Position numbers and translations under genes: made by a program
Source: Clostridiales bacterium UBA3277
Lineage (GTDB): Bacteria; Bacillota; Clostridia; Oscillospirales; Oscillospiraceae
Length of the DNA stretch: 7,942 nucleotides
Direction: 5' to 3'
NCBI GenBank assembly: GCA_002362145.1
Contig: DETX01000095.1
Location: 1-7,942, forward strand
Part shown: positions 1 to 4,519 of the stretch, in pieces
How positions within the stretch are numbered: position 1 is the stretch's first letter
Layout: every line of letters starts with the position of its first letter
Notes under the pieces: model-generated
Databases searched by the model: none
What the model saw: only the letters and a program-made list of their open reading frames with translations
Told to the model about the DNA's origin: nothing

Positions 1-19
1 TTTTATTGAATATCAGTAT
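1..19 (+). repeat. Left copy of a 19-base AT-rich inverted repeat; Fur-box-like
   Basis: The sequence TTTTATTGAATATCAGTAT is present here and, as its exact reverse complement, at 7913-7931. Positions 7-21 (TGAATATCAGTATCA) match the 7-1-7 Fur consensus TGATAATNATTATCA at 11 of 14 informative positions. The window edge cuts this copy, so its full length is unknown. It is much more AT-rich than its surroundings, which fits a promoter or operator for a gene beyond position 1. An intergenic repeat of another kind is also possible. Confidence 0.5.
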
Positions 20-181
20 CATTCTTCATGATCCCGCCTTCCCGATTCCTGAACGGGCAGGAGGAGCCCTTTGAGCATTGAGGCCGTTTCCCCCGCCAAA
101 TTCCGGCAGCCTCTCCCCATCCCCGGCAGAAACCGGCATCGACAAAATCCGCACGCACAAAAAATATTTTTTCCCAGGCGC

Positions 182-212
182 AAAAACGCGGGGCCGAAAC
201 CGGTCCCGCGTT
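182..212 (-). terminator. Intrinsic terminator of the lipid kinase-Nudix operon
   Basis: Read on the minus strand, AACGCGGG pairs with CCCGCGTT (8 bp). An inner CCG/CGG stem is capped by GTTT, and the hairpin is followed by a run of T (GTTTTTG). It lies 14 bases beyond the Nudix stop codon. On the plus strand the same hairpin is followed by TTCTTTT, so it could also stop transcripts from the left. A 14-base A/T palindrome (AAAAAATATTTTTT, 159-172) lies just beyond it, with no assigned role. Confidence 0.8.
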
Positions 213-225
213 CTTTTGGTTGTCT

Positions 226-693
226 TTACCGTATTTTCTCCCCGTTGAGCACCGCTTCTTCCAGGGTGTCCCCCCGATAGCGCAGGGTCAGCAGAAAGAA
301 GGGCGCCCCGGCCCACATCAGGTCCAGGAAGATCTTGTCCCCCTCCCAGTGGGGCAGGGTATTCAGAAATTCCCGGGGCACCCATTGCAGCTCCCCCTCA
401 TCGCAGGTGATGAGCTCCCCGGTAAAGCCGTCGGCGGTGAAGAGATACATATACTCCCCCTCGTCCACGTCGCTGAGGAAGGTGACGACGCCCCGGCAGC
501 GCCAGGAGGTCAGCGTCAGCCCTGTCTCCTCCCGGGCCTCCCGGAGCAGGCACTCGTCGGGGCTCTCCCCAGGTTCGAATTTGCCGCCGACGCCAATCCA
601 TTTTCCCTGATTGATGTCGTTTTTCTTCTTGATCCGGTGGAGCATCAGCACCTCGTCTCCCCGGAGGATGTAGCACAGGGTGGTGTTAAGCAT
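226..693 (-). CDS. Nudix hydrolase, MutT/8-oxo-dGTP diphosphatase type
   Basis: This is a 155-residue Nudix-fold pyrophosphohydrolase, predicted to be cytoplasmic. The Nudix box is perfect (G-x5-E-x7-REAREETGL, with the glycine about residue 37 and the EE pair about 55-56), so the Mg-binding glutamates are present. The N-terminal strand-forming segment (NTTLCYILRGDEVLMLHR) and the W-x-GVGGK stretch resemble MutT/YjhB-like enzymes that act on oxidised purine dNTPs. The exact substrate cannot be read from sequence. An ATG three codons upstream (702) is possible, but AAAGG abuts it directly. The ATG at 693 has AAAGGA eight bases upstream and was chosen. It overlaps the end of the lipid kinase by 8 bases (ATGCTTAA), which suggests translational coupling in one operon. 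A strong terminator follows. Confidence 0.9.
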   Translation of the reverse strand: MLNTTLCYILRGDEVLMLHRIKKKNDINQGKWIGVGGKFEPGESPDECLLREAREETGLTLTSWRCRGVVTFLSDVDEGEYMYLFTADGFTGELITCDEGELQWVPREFLNTLPHWEGDKIFLDLMWAGAPFFLLTLRYRGDTLEEAVLNGEKIR

Positions 694-1588
694 CGGGGGC
701 ATCCTTTCTGCGGATGAGCCGCACCGCCTGGTGCAGATTTTCCACCTCCACCTGGGCGTGGCCGTCCTCCCGCTCCCCGTCCAGGGTCCAGGGCATCTCG
801 GGGTCGGCGTAAATCGTGACGTGCTTCGCCGAGCGGAAGGTGATCATCTCGCAGTTGTATTCCTGGCTCTGGACCGCCTGGATGCACTCGGAAATCTCCG
901 CCAGGTTCCGGGCGGACCGGACCAGCAGAATCTCAAACAGCCCGTCCCGCAGATCCACCTGCTTGGGGTCCAGCTTCAGAATCCCGCCGATGGAGGTGGA
1001 GTTGCAGATGGCGCCGAAGAGGAAGTCATCCTCCAGAATGTCGCCGTCGATCTCCATGCGGATGTGCTCCTTGCGGATCTGGGACAGCTCCGAGATACCG
1101 CTGAGGATGTAGGCGGTGTGGCCCAGGGCGTTTTTGATGTTCTGGGGCACGGCGTAGCTGGACCGGGTGAAGGCCCCGAAGGAGGCCACATAGGAGAAGT
1201 ACCGGTCCCCGAACCGGCCCACGTCATAGATCACCGGCTCTCCCTGGAGGATGTCCCGGGCCGCCTGCAGGGGGTTCCCGGAGAGGCCCAGGCTGGTGGC
1301 AAAGTCGTTGGTGGTGCCGGCAGGGATATAGCCGATGGGGGTCTGGGCCCCGGCCCGGAGGACGCCGGTGATGGTCTCGTTGAGGGTTCCGTCGCCGCCG
1401 GCGCAGACCACCAGGTCCATCTGCCCGGCCCACCGCTGGGCGGCCTGGACGGCGTCGCCGGGGGACAGGGTCATGTGGGTGATAATATCGTAGCCCGCCT
1501 GGCCGAATTCCACCAGGATGTCCGCCAGATGGCGGGCGACCCGTTTCTGTCCCGCCACGGGGTTCATAATCAGCAGCATTTTTTTCAT
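686..1588 (-). CDS. Diacylglycerol kinase family lipid kinase (YegS/BmrU/DgkB type)
   Basis: This is a 300-residue soluble or membrane-peripheral lipid kinase of the DAGK catalytic superfamily. Visible motifs are the N-terminal NPVAG (9-13), the nucleotide-binding GGDGTLNE (64-71), PAGTTNDFA (89-97) which is typical of the family, a DG pair in LRDGLFEI (about 215-216), and the C-terminal LDGE (269-272). In Firmicutes, relatives phosphorylate diacylglycerol to recycle it into phosphatidate after lipoteichoic acid synthesis (DgkB) or act on related lipids. Which lipid is used here is an inference. Length is normal for the family. The start ATG is preceded by AAGAGGG about eight bases upstream. 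It is the first gene of the operon, ahead of the Nudix gene, with a clear promoter at 1666-1693. Confidence 0.93.
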   Translation of the reverse strand: MKKMLLIMNPVAGQKRVARHLADILVEFGQAGYDIITHMTLSPGDAVQAAQRWAGQMDLVVCAGGDGTLNETITGVLRAGAQTPIGYIPAGTTNDFATSLGLSGNPLQAARDILQGEPVIYDVGRFGDRYFSYVASFGAFTRSSYAVPQNIKNALGHTAYILSGISELSQIRKEHIRMEIDGDILEDDFLFGAICNSTSIGGILKLDPKQVDLRDGLFEILLVRSARNLAEISECIQAVQSQEYNCEMITFRSAKHVTIYADPEMPWTLDGEREDGHAQVEVENLHQAVRLIRRKDAPDA

Positions 1589-1665
1589 AGAATATGCCCT
1601 CTTATCGTTAGACAGCCTCGGAAAACCAGCGGGGAGCCGGTTTTCGGATAGACCATAGTGAATTT

Positions 1666-1693
1666 ATTATACCACGGCGGAAAATTTGCGCAA
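1666..1693 (-). promoter_or_regulatory. Sigma-A extended -10 promoter for the lipid kinase-Nudix operon
   Basis: On the minus strand the sequence reads TTGCGC, 16 bases, then TATAAT, with TG one base upstream of the -10 (TGGTATAAT). The -10 is at 1666-1671 and the -35 at 1688-1693. The weak -35 (3 of 6) fits reliance on the extended -10. The roughly 70-base leader contains a small hairpin (GAAAACC 1621-1627 with GGTTTTC 1639-1645), which may stabilise the transcript or may be incidental. Confidence 0.75.
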
Positions 1694-1766
1694 GGGCTTT
1701 CTGGAGGCCCGGTGAAAATTTACAGTTGCGTTACAATTTTGGGGTAGACGGGCGGTTTCGGGGCGG

Positions 1767-1792
1767 AAAAGCCCCGCCGGGCAGGGCTTTTT
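1767..1792. terminator. Bidirectional terminator-like hairpin
   Basis: AAAAGCCC (1767-1774) pairs with GGGCTTTT (1784-1791) around a nine-base loop, followed on the plus strand by a short T run (1788-1792). On the minus strand the hairpin ends in GGGGCTTTTCC. It could be a second, distal stop for the operon that ends at 2097, protecting the lipid kinase promoter. The stem is strong but the T tracts are short. Confidence 0.45.
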
Positions 1793-1822
1793 GGGGGCTC
1801 TTCCCCCGCCGGGAAGGCTCCT

Positions 1823-1961
1823 AAAGCCCTCCCCTCTGGGGAGGGTGCCCCCGAAGGGGGCGGGTGAGGCGCAGCAAGTTTTGAACTGGTTCGAACGAAG
1901 AGAGACGACCTCATCCGTCACGGCCTTTGGCCGTGCCACCTTCCCCAGAGGGGAAGGCTTT
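1823..1961. repeat. MITE-like palindromic repeat with 25-base terminal inverted repeats
   Basis: The left end (1823-1847, starting AAAGCCCTCCCCTCTGGGG) and the right end (1937-1961, ending GAGGGGAAGGCTTT) are inverted copies identical at 23 of 25 positions. Each end is itself a hairpin (for example CCCTCCCC-TCT-GGGGAGGG). Inside each end sits a second hairpin of unlike sequence, GCCCCC-GAA-GGGGGC on the left and CACGGCC-TTT-GGCCGTG on the right. Next comes a shared GG-TGAGG motif (CGGGTGAGG on the left; CCTCATCCG, its inverted near-copy, on the right). The unpaired centre is about 40 bases and has no coding potential. I recall very similar units scattered between genes in Oscillospiraceae genomes, but could not check this. 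Confidence 0.75.
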
Positions 1962-1973
1962 GGGGGCAAGAGA

Positions 1974-2049
1974 GGCCGCCCTGGGGTGTCCCCAGAGGGG
2001 AAAGGCAATTTTATTCTGTACCAAAGGCTCCCCTTACACAGGGGCGGCC
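1974..2049. repeat. Second, degenerate palindromic repeat unit
   Basis: GGCCGCCC (1974-1981) and GGGCGGCC (2042-2049) form inverted ends. Inside are hairpins CTGGGG-TGT-CCCCAG (1981-1995) and CCCCT-TACAC-AGGGG (2030-2044). The segment CCCCAGAGGGGAAAGGC (1990-2006) nearly repeats the right end of the preceding element (1943-1958), with one extra A. It looks like a decayed or nested copy of the same repeat type. Confidence 0.45.
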
Positions 2050-2056
2050 CTGGGTG

Positions 2057-2091
2057 ACAAACGAACAGGGACCCCCTGCTTGGGAGGTCCC
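2057..2091 (-). terminator. Terminator of the zinc-ribbon/helical/sigma-4 cassette
   Basis: On the minus strand GGGACCTCC pairs with GGGGGTCCC (9 bp, one G-U) around a six-base loop (2068-2091). It starts only a few bases after the stop codon of the sigma-4-like gene and is followed by the T-rich TGTTCGTTTGTC. The tail is interrupted, so efficiency may be moderate. Confidence 0.6.
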
Positions 2092-2096
2092 CGGTT

Positions 2097-2339
2097 TCAG
2101 TATTTGAGCAGCAGCCGGACCCGGTTTTCCGCCCGGTGGAGGGTGCGGCAGACGGTGCTCTTGTTCACCCCCCGGTCCGCGGCAATCTGGGTCACGGTCC
2201 GGCCGCCGTAGTAGTAGGCCAGCAGAATCTCCCGCTGGCAGTCCGTCAGGGCCTCCCGGATGACCCGTTCCAGCCGCCGCTGCTGGACCTCCCGGGGGAG
2301 CCGGGGGCCCAGGCAGCCGTCATAAAGTGTATTTTTCAC
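2097..2339 (-). CDS. Small sigma-70 region 4-like helix-turn-helix protein
   Basis: This is an 80-residue protein that is almost entirely a sigma-70 region 4 domain. After a short N-terminal part it has LTDCQREILLAYYYGG (about 32-47). The helix-turn-helix follows (TVTQIAADRGVNKSTVCRTL, about 48-67), ending in a basic recognition helix (HRAENRVRLLL). There is no region 2, so it cannot be a complete sigma factor. It may bind DNA alone or with a partner, in the way of small sigma-like phage regulators. Translation starts at a GTG preceded by AGGGGG about ten bases upstream. This start lies inside the preceding gene (20-base overlap), implying coupled translation. It is the last gene of a three-gene cassette and is followed by a terminator. 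The domain call is firm; the role is inferred. Confidence 0.85.
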   Translation of the reverse strand: MKNTLYDGCLGPRLPREVQQRRLERVIREALTDCQREILLAYYYGGRTVTQIAADRGVNKSTVCRTLHRAENRVRLLLKY

Positions 2340-2553
2340 TGCGGAAATACCCCCTGTCGTAGTAGTGGGCGGTGAGCTCGGCCAGCTCGTTCATCTGGGT
2401 GAGCAGCGGCGTCAGCTCCTGAATCCGCCGCCGCAGATGCCAGGCGTCCTCCGGGTCCTGGGCCTGCCGCAGCGATGTCCGCAGCAAGCTCAGCCGCCGG
2501 CGCAGGAGGGCAGCGGAGGCCTCGTATTCCAGGCTCATTTCGTATAAGGTCAC
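2320..2553 (-). CDS. Small helical (coiled-coil) protein of the sigma-4 cassette
   Basis: This is a 77-residue protein of unknown function. It is predicted to be nearly all helix with heptad-like leucines (ALLRRRLSLLRTSLRQAQ, then LRRRIQELTPLLTQMNELAELTAHYY), a charged turn (DPEDAW) between the helices, and a C-terminal tail RGYFRSEKYTL. It has no signal peptide or membrane segment. The frame is open upstream to 2580, but GGGAGG lies seven bases before the GTG at 2553. That GTG overlaps the stop of the zinc-ribbon gene (GTGA), so 2553 was chosen. The arrangement of a helical hairpin followed by a sigma-4 domain recalls phage DUF1492-type proteins, which as I remember them carry both parts in one chain. 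Here they are two overlapping genes. A physical partnership with the next gene product is inferred from this. Confidence 0.75.
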   Translation of the reverse strand: MTLYEMSLEYEASAALLRRRLSLLRTSLRQAQDPEDAWHLRRRIQELTPLLTQMNELAELTAHYYDRGYFRSEKYTL

Positions 2554-2684
2554 GCTTCCCACCTCCCGCAGCGGATACACTCCCAGCTGGGGCCGTAGCA
2601 GGCCCCGCCGCAGACCGGGCAGGGCCGGGCGGGGGCAGCCTGGGGATCACAAAAGAGGACGCTCTCCAAAATCGGTTCCATCAT
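2550..2684 (-). CDS. Zinc-ribbon microprotein (44 residues)
   Basis: This is a very short gene of 44 residues starting MMEPILESVLFCDP. The C-terminal half has two CxxC knuckles: CPVCGG (about 22-27) and CIRCGR (about 36-41), with an extra cysteine at 29 and aromatic residues between and after them (WEC, RWEA). This is a rubredoxin-like zinc-ribbon pattern. The ATG is preceded by AAAGGA seven bases upstream. An adjacent second ATG (2681) is an alternative start. A promoter lies about 24 bases upstream. The stop codon overlaps the GTG start of the next gene as GTGA, the classic termination-reinitiation arrangement. Function is unknown; metal binding is inferred from the cysteines. Support for it being real comes from the ribosome binding site, the coupling and the paired knuckles. 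Confidence 0.72.
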   Translation of the reverse strand: MMEPILESVLFCDPQAAPARPCPVCGGACYGPSWECIRCGRWEA

Positions 2685-2714
2685 CTATCTGTCCTTTCCA
2701 AGAAATGTACCCCC

Positions 2715-2723
2715 AGGATAGCA
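2715..2723 (-). promoter_or_regulatory. Extended -10 promoter for the zinc-ribbon/sigma-4 cassette
   Basis: On the minus strand the sequence reads TGCTATCCT (extended -10; hexamer at 2715-2720). Transcription would start near 2708, leaving a short leader that carries AAAGGA before the ATG at 2684. The position 17 bases upstream (CACACA) is a poor -35, so an activator or the extended -10 alone must support it. Confidence 0.55.
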
Positions 2724-2741
2724 CAAAAAGGACCGAATGTG

Positions 2742-2760
2742 TGTCGGACGGCGTTCGACA
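2742..2760. promoter_or_regulatory. 19-base palindromic operator centred between divergent promoters
   Basis: TGTCGGACGGCGTTCGACA is a 19-base palindrome with a single mismatched pair (8 of 9 pairs). Its centre (2751) is exactly 31 bases from the nearest base of each -10 hexamer, TATCCT to the left (2720) and TATACT to the right (2782). Its arms reach the -35 zone of both promoters. This geometry suggests one dimeric regulator acting on both genes. The binding protein is not identified. Confidence 0.55.
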
Positions 2761-2778
2761 TGATATTCCCAGCCGATC

Positions 2779-2787
2779 TGCTATACT
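2779..2787 (+). promoter_or_regulatory. Extended -10 promoter for tadA
   Basis: TGCTATACT gives an extended -10 with the hexamer at 2782-2787. Transcription would start near 2794. No good -35 lies at the normal distance (CATGAT at 17 bases). TCGACA in the palindrome matches TTGACA at five of six positions, but with a 21-base spacer. The leader of about 77 bases ends in AGGAGG before tadA. Confidence 0.55.
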
Positions 2788-2870
2788 GATGGGGCAATCC
2801 GGAAGCAAAAATTCCCCTTCCCTTTTCCTGCCTGGTCTGCTACCATAGAGGAAAAAAGGAGGGGGATGCC

Positions 2871-3362
2871 ATGGAGGATACCGATTTTATGGATGCGGCC
2901 CTGATTTTGGCCCGGGAGGCCTTCGATGCCGGGGAGGTGCCGGTGGGCTGCGTCATCGTCCGGGGGGACGAGATCGTCGGCCGGGGCCGCAACCGCCGGG
3001 AGGGGGAGAAAAGCGCCCTGGCCCACGCGGAAATCGAGGCCATCCGGGAGGCCTGCGGAAAGCTGGGCGGCTGGCGGCTGTGGGAATGCACGCTGTATGT
3101 GACGTTAGAGCCCTGCCCCATGTGCGCCGGGGCCATTGTCAACGCCCGGATTCCCCGGGTGGTCTACGGGGCGTCGGACGAAAAGTGCGGGGCGGTGAAC
3201 TCCGTATGCCGCCTGTTCGACATGGACTTTAACCACCACCCGGTGGTGACGTCCGGGGTCCGGGAGGAGGAGAGCGGCGAGCTGCTGCGGCAGTTTTTCC
3301 GGCAGCTGCGCTTGGAGCTGCGAACCCGGCCCAAATGGAGGCGGCCTGGAAGCCCGGAATAA
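2871..3362 (+). CDS. tadA: tRNA-specific adenosine deaminase TadA
   Basis: This 163-residue cytoplasmic enzyme deaminates adenosine-34 to inosine in the wobble position of tRNA-Arg(ACG), an essential step in bacteria. The zinc-dependent cytidine/deoxycytidylate deaminase motifs are complete. HAE (52-54) provides the zinc ligand histidine and the catalytic proton-shuttle glutamate. PCPMC (81-85) provides the two cysteine ligands. The flanking signatures are also family-typical: AGEVPVGCVIV near the N terminus, LYVTLEPCPMCAGAI, and VVYGASDEKCGAVNS. The start has AGGAGG eight bases upstream. Length is normal for the family. In many Firmicutes tadA precedes the SRP RNA and dnaX; here it is followed by spoIIP instead. 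It is divergent from the sigma-4 cassette and may share an operator with it. Confidence 0.96.
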   Translation: MEDTDFMDAALILAREAFDAGEVPVGCVIVRGDEIVGRGRNRREGEKSALAHAEIEAIREACGKLGGWRLWECTLYVTLEPCPMCAGAIVNARIPRVVYGASDEKCGAVNSVCRLFDMDFNHHPVVTSGVREEESGELLRQFFRQLRLELRTRPKWRRPGSPE

Positions 3363-3417
3363 GCCAGGGGAACTTAGCCCACCCGGGAAGCTCCTGTGTT
3401 ATGTTTACGAAATTACC

Positions 3418-3451
3418 AGCTCCTGGCGGCCTTACGGGCCTCCCGGGAGCT
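3418..3451 (+). other. Strong hairpin between tadA and spoIIP
   Basis: AGCTCCTGG (3418-3426) pairs with CCGGGAGCT (3443-3451) with one G-U. After a small internal loop, GGCC (3428-3431) pairs with GGCC (3437-3440) around a TTACG loop. No T run follows, so it is not a standard intrinsic terminator. It may stabilise or process the tadA 3' end, or affect read-through to spoIIP. The gap of about 135 bases otherwise shows no gene. I could not find a convincing sigma-A or sigma-E promoter in it. Confidence 0.5.
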
Positions 3452-3497
3452 GAAGCGGTGACGTCCCCCTGGGGCGGGGGCCGGAAGGAGGCAAGCC

Positions 3498-4469
3498 ATG
3501 GTACAAACGCGTACGGTGCGGGTGGGGCTCACCGCCATCCTTCTGGCCCTGTGCCTGCGCATCGCCGGGACGGATTTGCCCGCCAGGTTTTTCGCCTGGC
3601 TCCGCTCCCCCCAGGCCGCCGCCGTGATGATCTCTCTGGAAACCGGACGTGAAGTCCGGTTTTCGCCGTCTTTACCGGCCATTGCCCCGGATTTCGCCGA
3701 ATCCTCCCCCATTTCCGAAACCCTCCCCAGGGAGCCCCCCCTTCCCGTCTTTTCCGACGGCGACCGGGTGGCGCTGTTCCGGGCCTCGGGGGTCACCCCG
3801 GACGTAGCCGCCCTGCTGAAAACGCCCCTGAGCTGGGATCTGCGGGGGGAGGGGCCCACGGTGCTGATTCTCCACACCCACGCCACCGAGAGCTACACAA
3901 AGCAGGGGGAAGATTACCGGGAGACCGCCGCCTGGCGCACCGACGATGAAAATTACAACATGCTCTCCATCGGGGCATTGGTTGCCCAGCGCCTGGAGGA
4001 GGCGGGCATTTCCACGATGCAGGACCGGACCCTCCACGACTACCCCTCCTACAACGGCTCCTACGTCTCCTCCCGGAAGAGCCTCCGGGCGTATCTGGAG
4101 CAGTACCCCACCATCCGCCTGGTGCTGGACCTCCACCGGGACGCGGGGGGCACCGACACAAGTCAGATGCGGACGGAGGCAAAGGCAGGGGACCGGGACA
4201 GCGCCCAGCTCATGGTGGTTCTGGGGACGAACCACGAAAATTACGAGGAAAACCTGAGTCTGGGGGCCAAGCTCCATGTGGTATTGGAGCGGCAGTGCCC
4301 GGGGATCACCCGGCCCTTGCAGCTGCGGGAGGCCAGGTATAATCAGGACCTGTGCCCCGGGGCGCTGCTCATCGAGGTGGGGGCGGCTGGAAACAGCCAT
4401 GAGGAGGCGGCCGTGGCCGCCGAAGAGCTGGCCAAAGCCATCATCACCCTGGCCGAGGGGTCGGGCTGA
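3498..4469 (+). CDS. spoIIP: Stage II sporulation protein P (SpoIIP), peptidoglycan hydrolase
   Basis: SpoIIP is the amidase/endopeptidase of the SpoIID-SpoIIM-SpoIIP complex, which degrades septal peptidoglycan to drive forespore engulfment. This 323-residue protein has an N-terminal membrane anchor or signal (VGLTAILLALCLRI, about 9-22) and a variable linker rich in proline and serine to about residue 115. The catalytic domain carries LILHTHATESY (about 123-133), YNM..IG (about 153-159), LHDYPSYNGSYVSSR (about 179-193), LDLHRDA (about 210-216) and LIEVGAAGN (about 291-299). H126 or H128, H213 and E293 are likely zinc or catalytic residues, by analogy with the amidase_3-like fold. It is shorter than the Bacillus protein (about 400 residues), mainly in the linker. 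GGAGG lies eight bases before the ATG. In mother-cell sporulation it is usually sigma-E dependent; no such promoter was recognised here. Confidence 0.93.
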   Translation: MVQTRTVRVGLTAILLALCLRIAGTDLPARFFAWLRSPQAAAVMISLETGREVRFSPSLPAIAPDFAESSPISETLPREPPLPVFSDGDRVALFRASGVTPDVAALLKTPLSWDLRGEGPTVLILHTHATESYTKQGEDYRETAAWRTDDENYNMLSIGALVAQRLEEAGISTMQDRTLHDYPSYNGSYVSSRKSLRAYLEQYPTIRLVLDLHRDAGGTDTSQMRTEAKAGDRDSAQLMVVLGTNHENYEENLSLGAKLHVVLERQCPGITRPLQLREARYNQDLCPGALLIEVGAAGNSHEEAAVAAEELAKAIITLAEGSG

Positions 4470-4479
4470 AAGGGCAATC

Positions 4480-4507
4480 AAAAAGCGCCCCCGAAGGGGC
4501 GCTTTTT
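4480..4507. terminator. Bidirectional intrinsic terminator between convergent genes
   Basis: AAAAAGCGCCCC pairs perfectly with GGGGCGCTTTTT (12 bp) around a CGAA tetraloop, with five T on each strand. It starts ten bases after the spoIIP stop and lies just past the stop of the ABC permease, so it serves both convergent transcripts. Confidence 0.95.
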
Positions 4508-4519
4508 GGCAGGTGGAGC

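Larger units (their letters stand above)
1694..2096. other. Gene-free intergenic stretch rich in palindromes
   Basis: About 400 bases between two minus-strand operons hold no convincing gene. The open frames here lack ribosome binding sites and run through repeats. Apart from the separately listed terminators and two repeat units, there is a 6-bp hairpin CTTCCC/GGGAAG (1800-1816) and an AAAATT...AATTTT pair around 1715-1740. The GC-rich palindromes explain most of the stretch. Confidence 0.75.

Noticed and set aside
1..31. C-terminal coding fragment (frame ending FIEYQYHSS) shared with the right edge
   Set aside because: The matching right-hand frame would run through the terminator hairpin at 7877-7904. 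Only about six codons are shared and coding cannot be supported.
680..1651. Long plus-strand open frame (323 codons) opposite the lipid kinase
   Set aside because: It is antisense to a gene with complete family motifs, has low-complexity Gly/Val/His-rich composition and no ribosome binding site. It is a by-product of GC-rich codon use.
2554..2580. Upstream GTG start for the helical protein
   Set aside because: The GTG at 2553 has GGGAGG seven bases upstream and couples to the preceding stop. The upstream start lies inside the zinc-ribbon gene with no ribosome binding site of its own.
2742..2760. LexA/SOS box
   Set aside because: The palindrome contains CGAAC and GTCCG but with three bases between them, one short of the Gram-positive SOS box spacing, and neither flanking gene is a repair gene.
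2789..2848. 19-codon leader reading frame ahead of tadA
   Set aside because: Its ATG lies upstream of, or at, the predicted transcription start and has no ribosome binding site.
3391..3530. Possible small SRP RNA (ffs) downstream of tadA, because GGCCGGAAGGAGGCAAGCC resembles the conserved SRP loop
   Set aside because: The 5' partner of the SRP domain IV (a CAGG-type strand) is absent, the fold would extend well into spoIIP, and the resemblance is explained by the spoIIP ribosome binding site.
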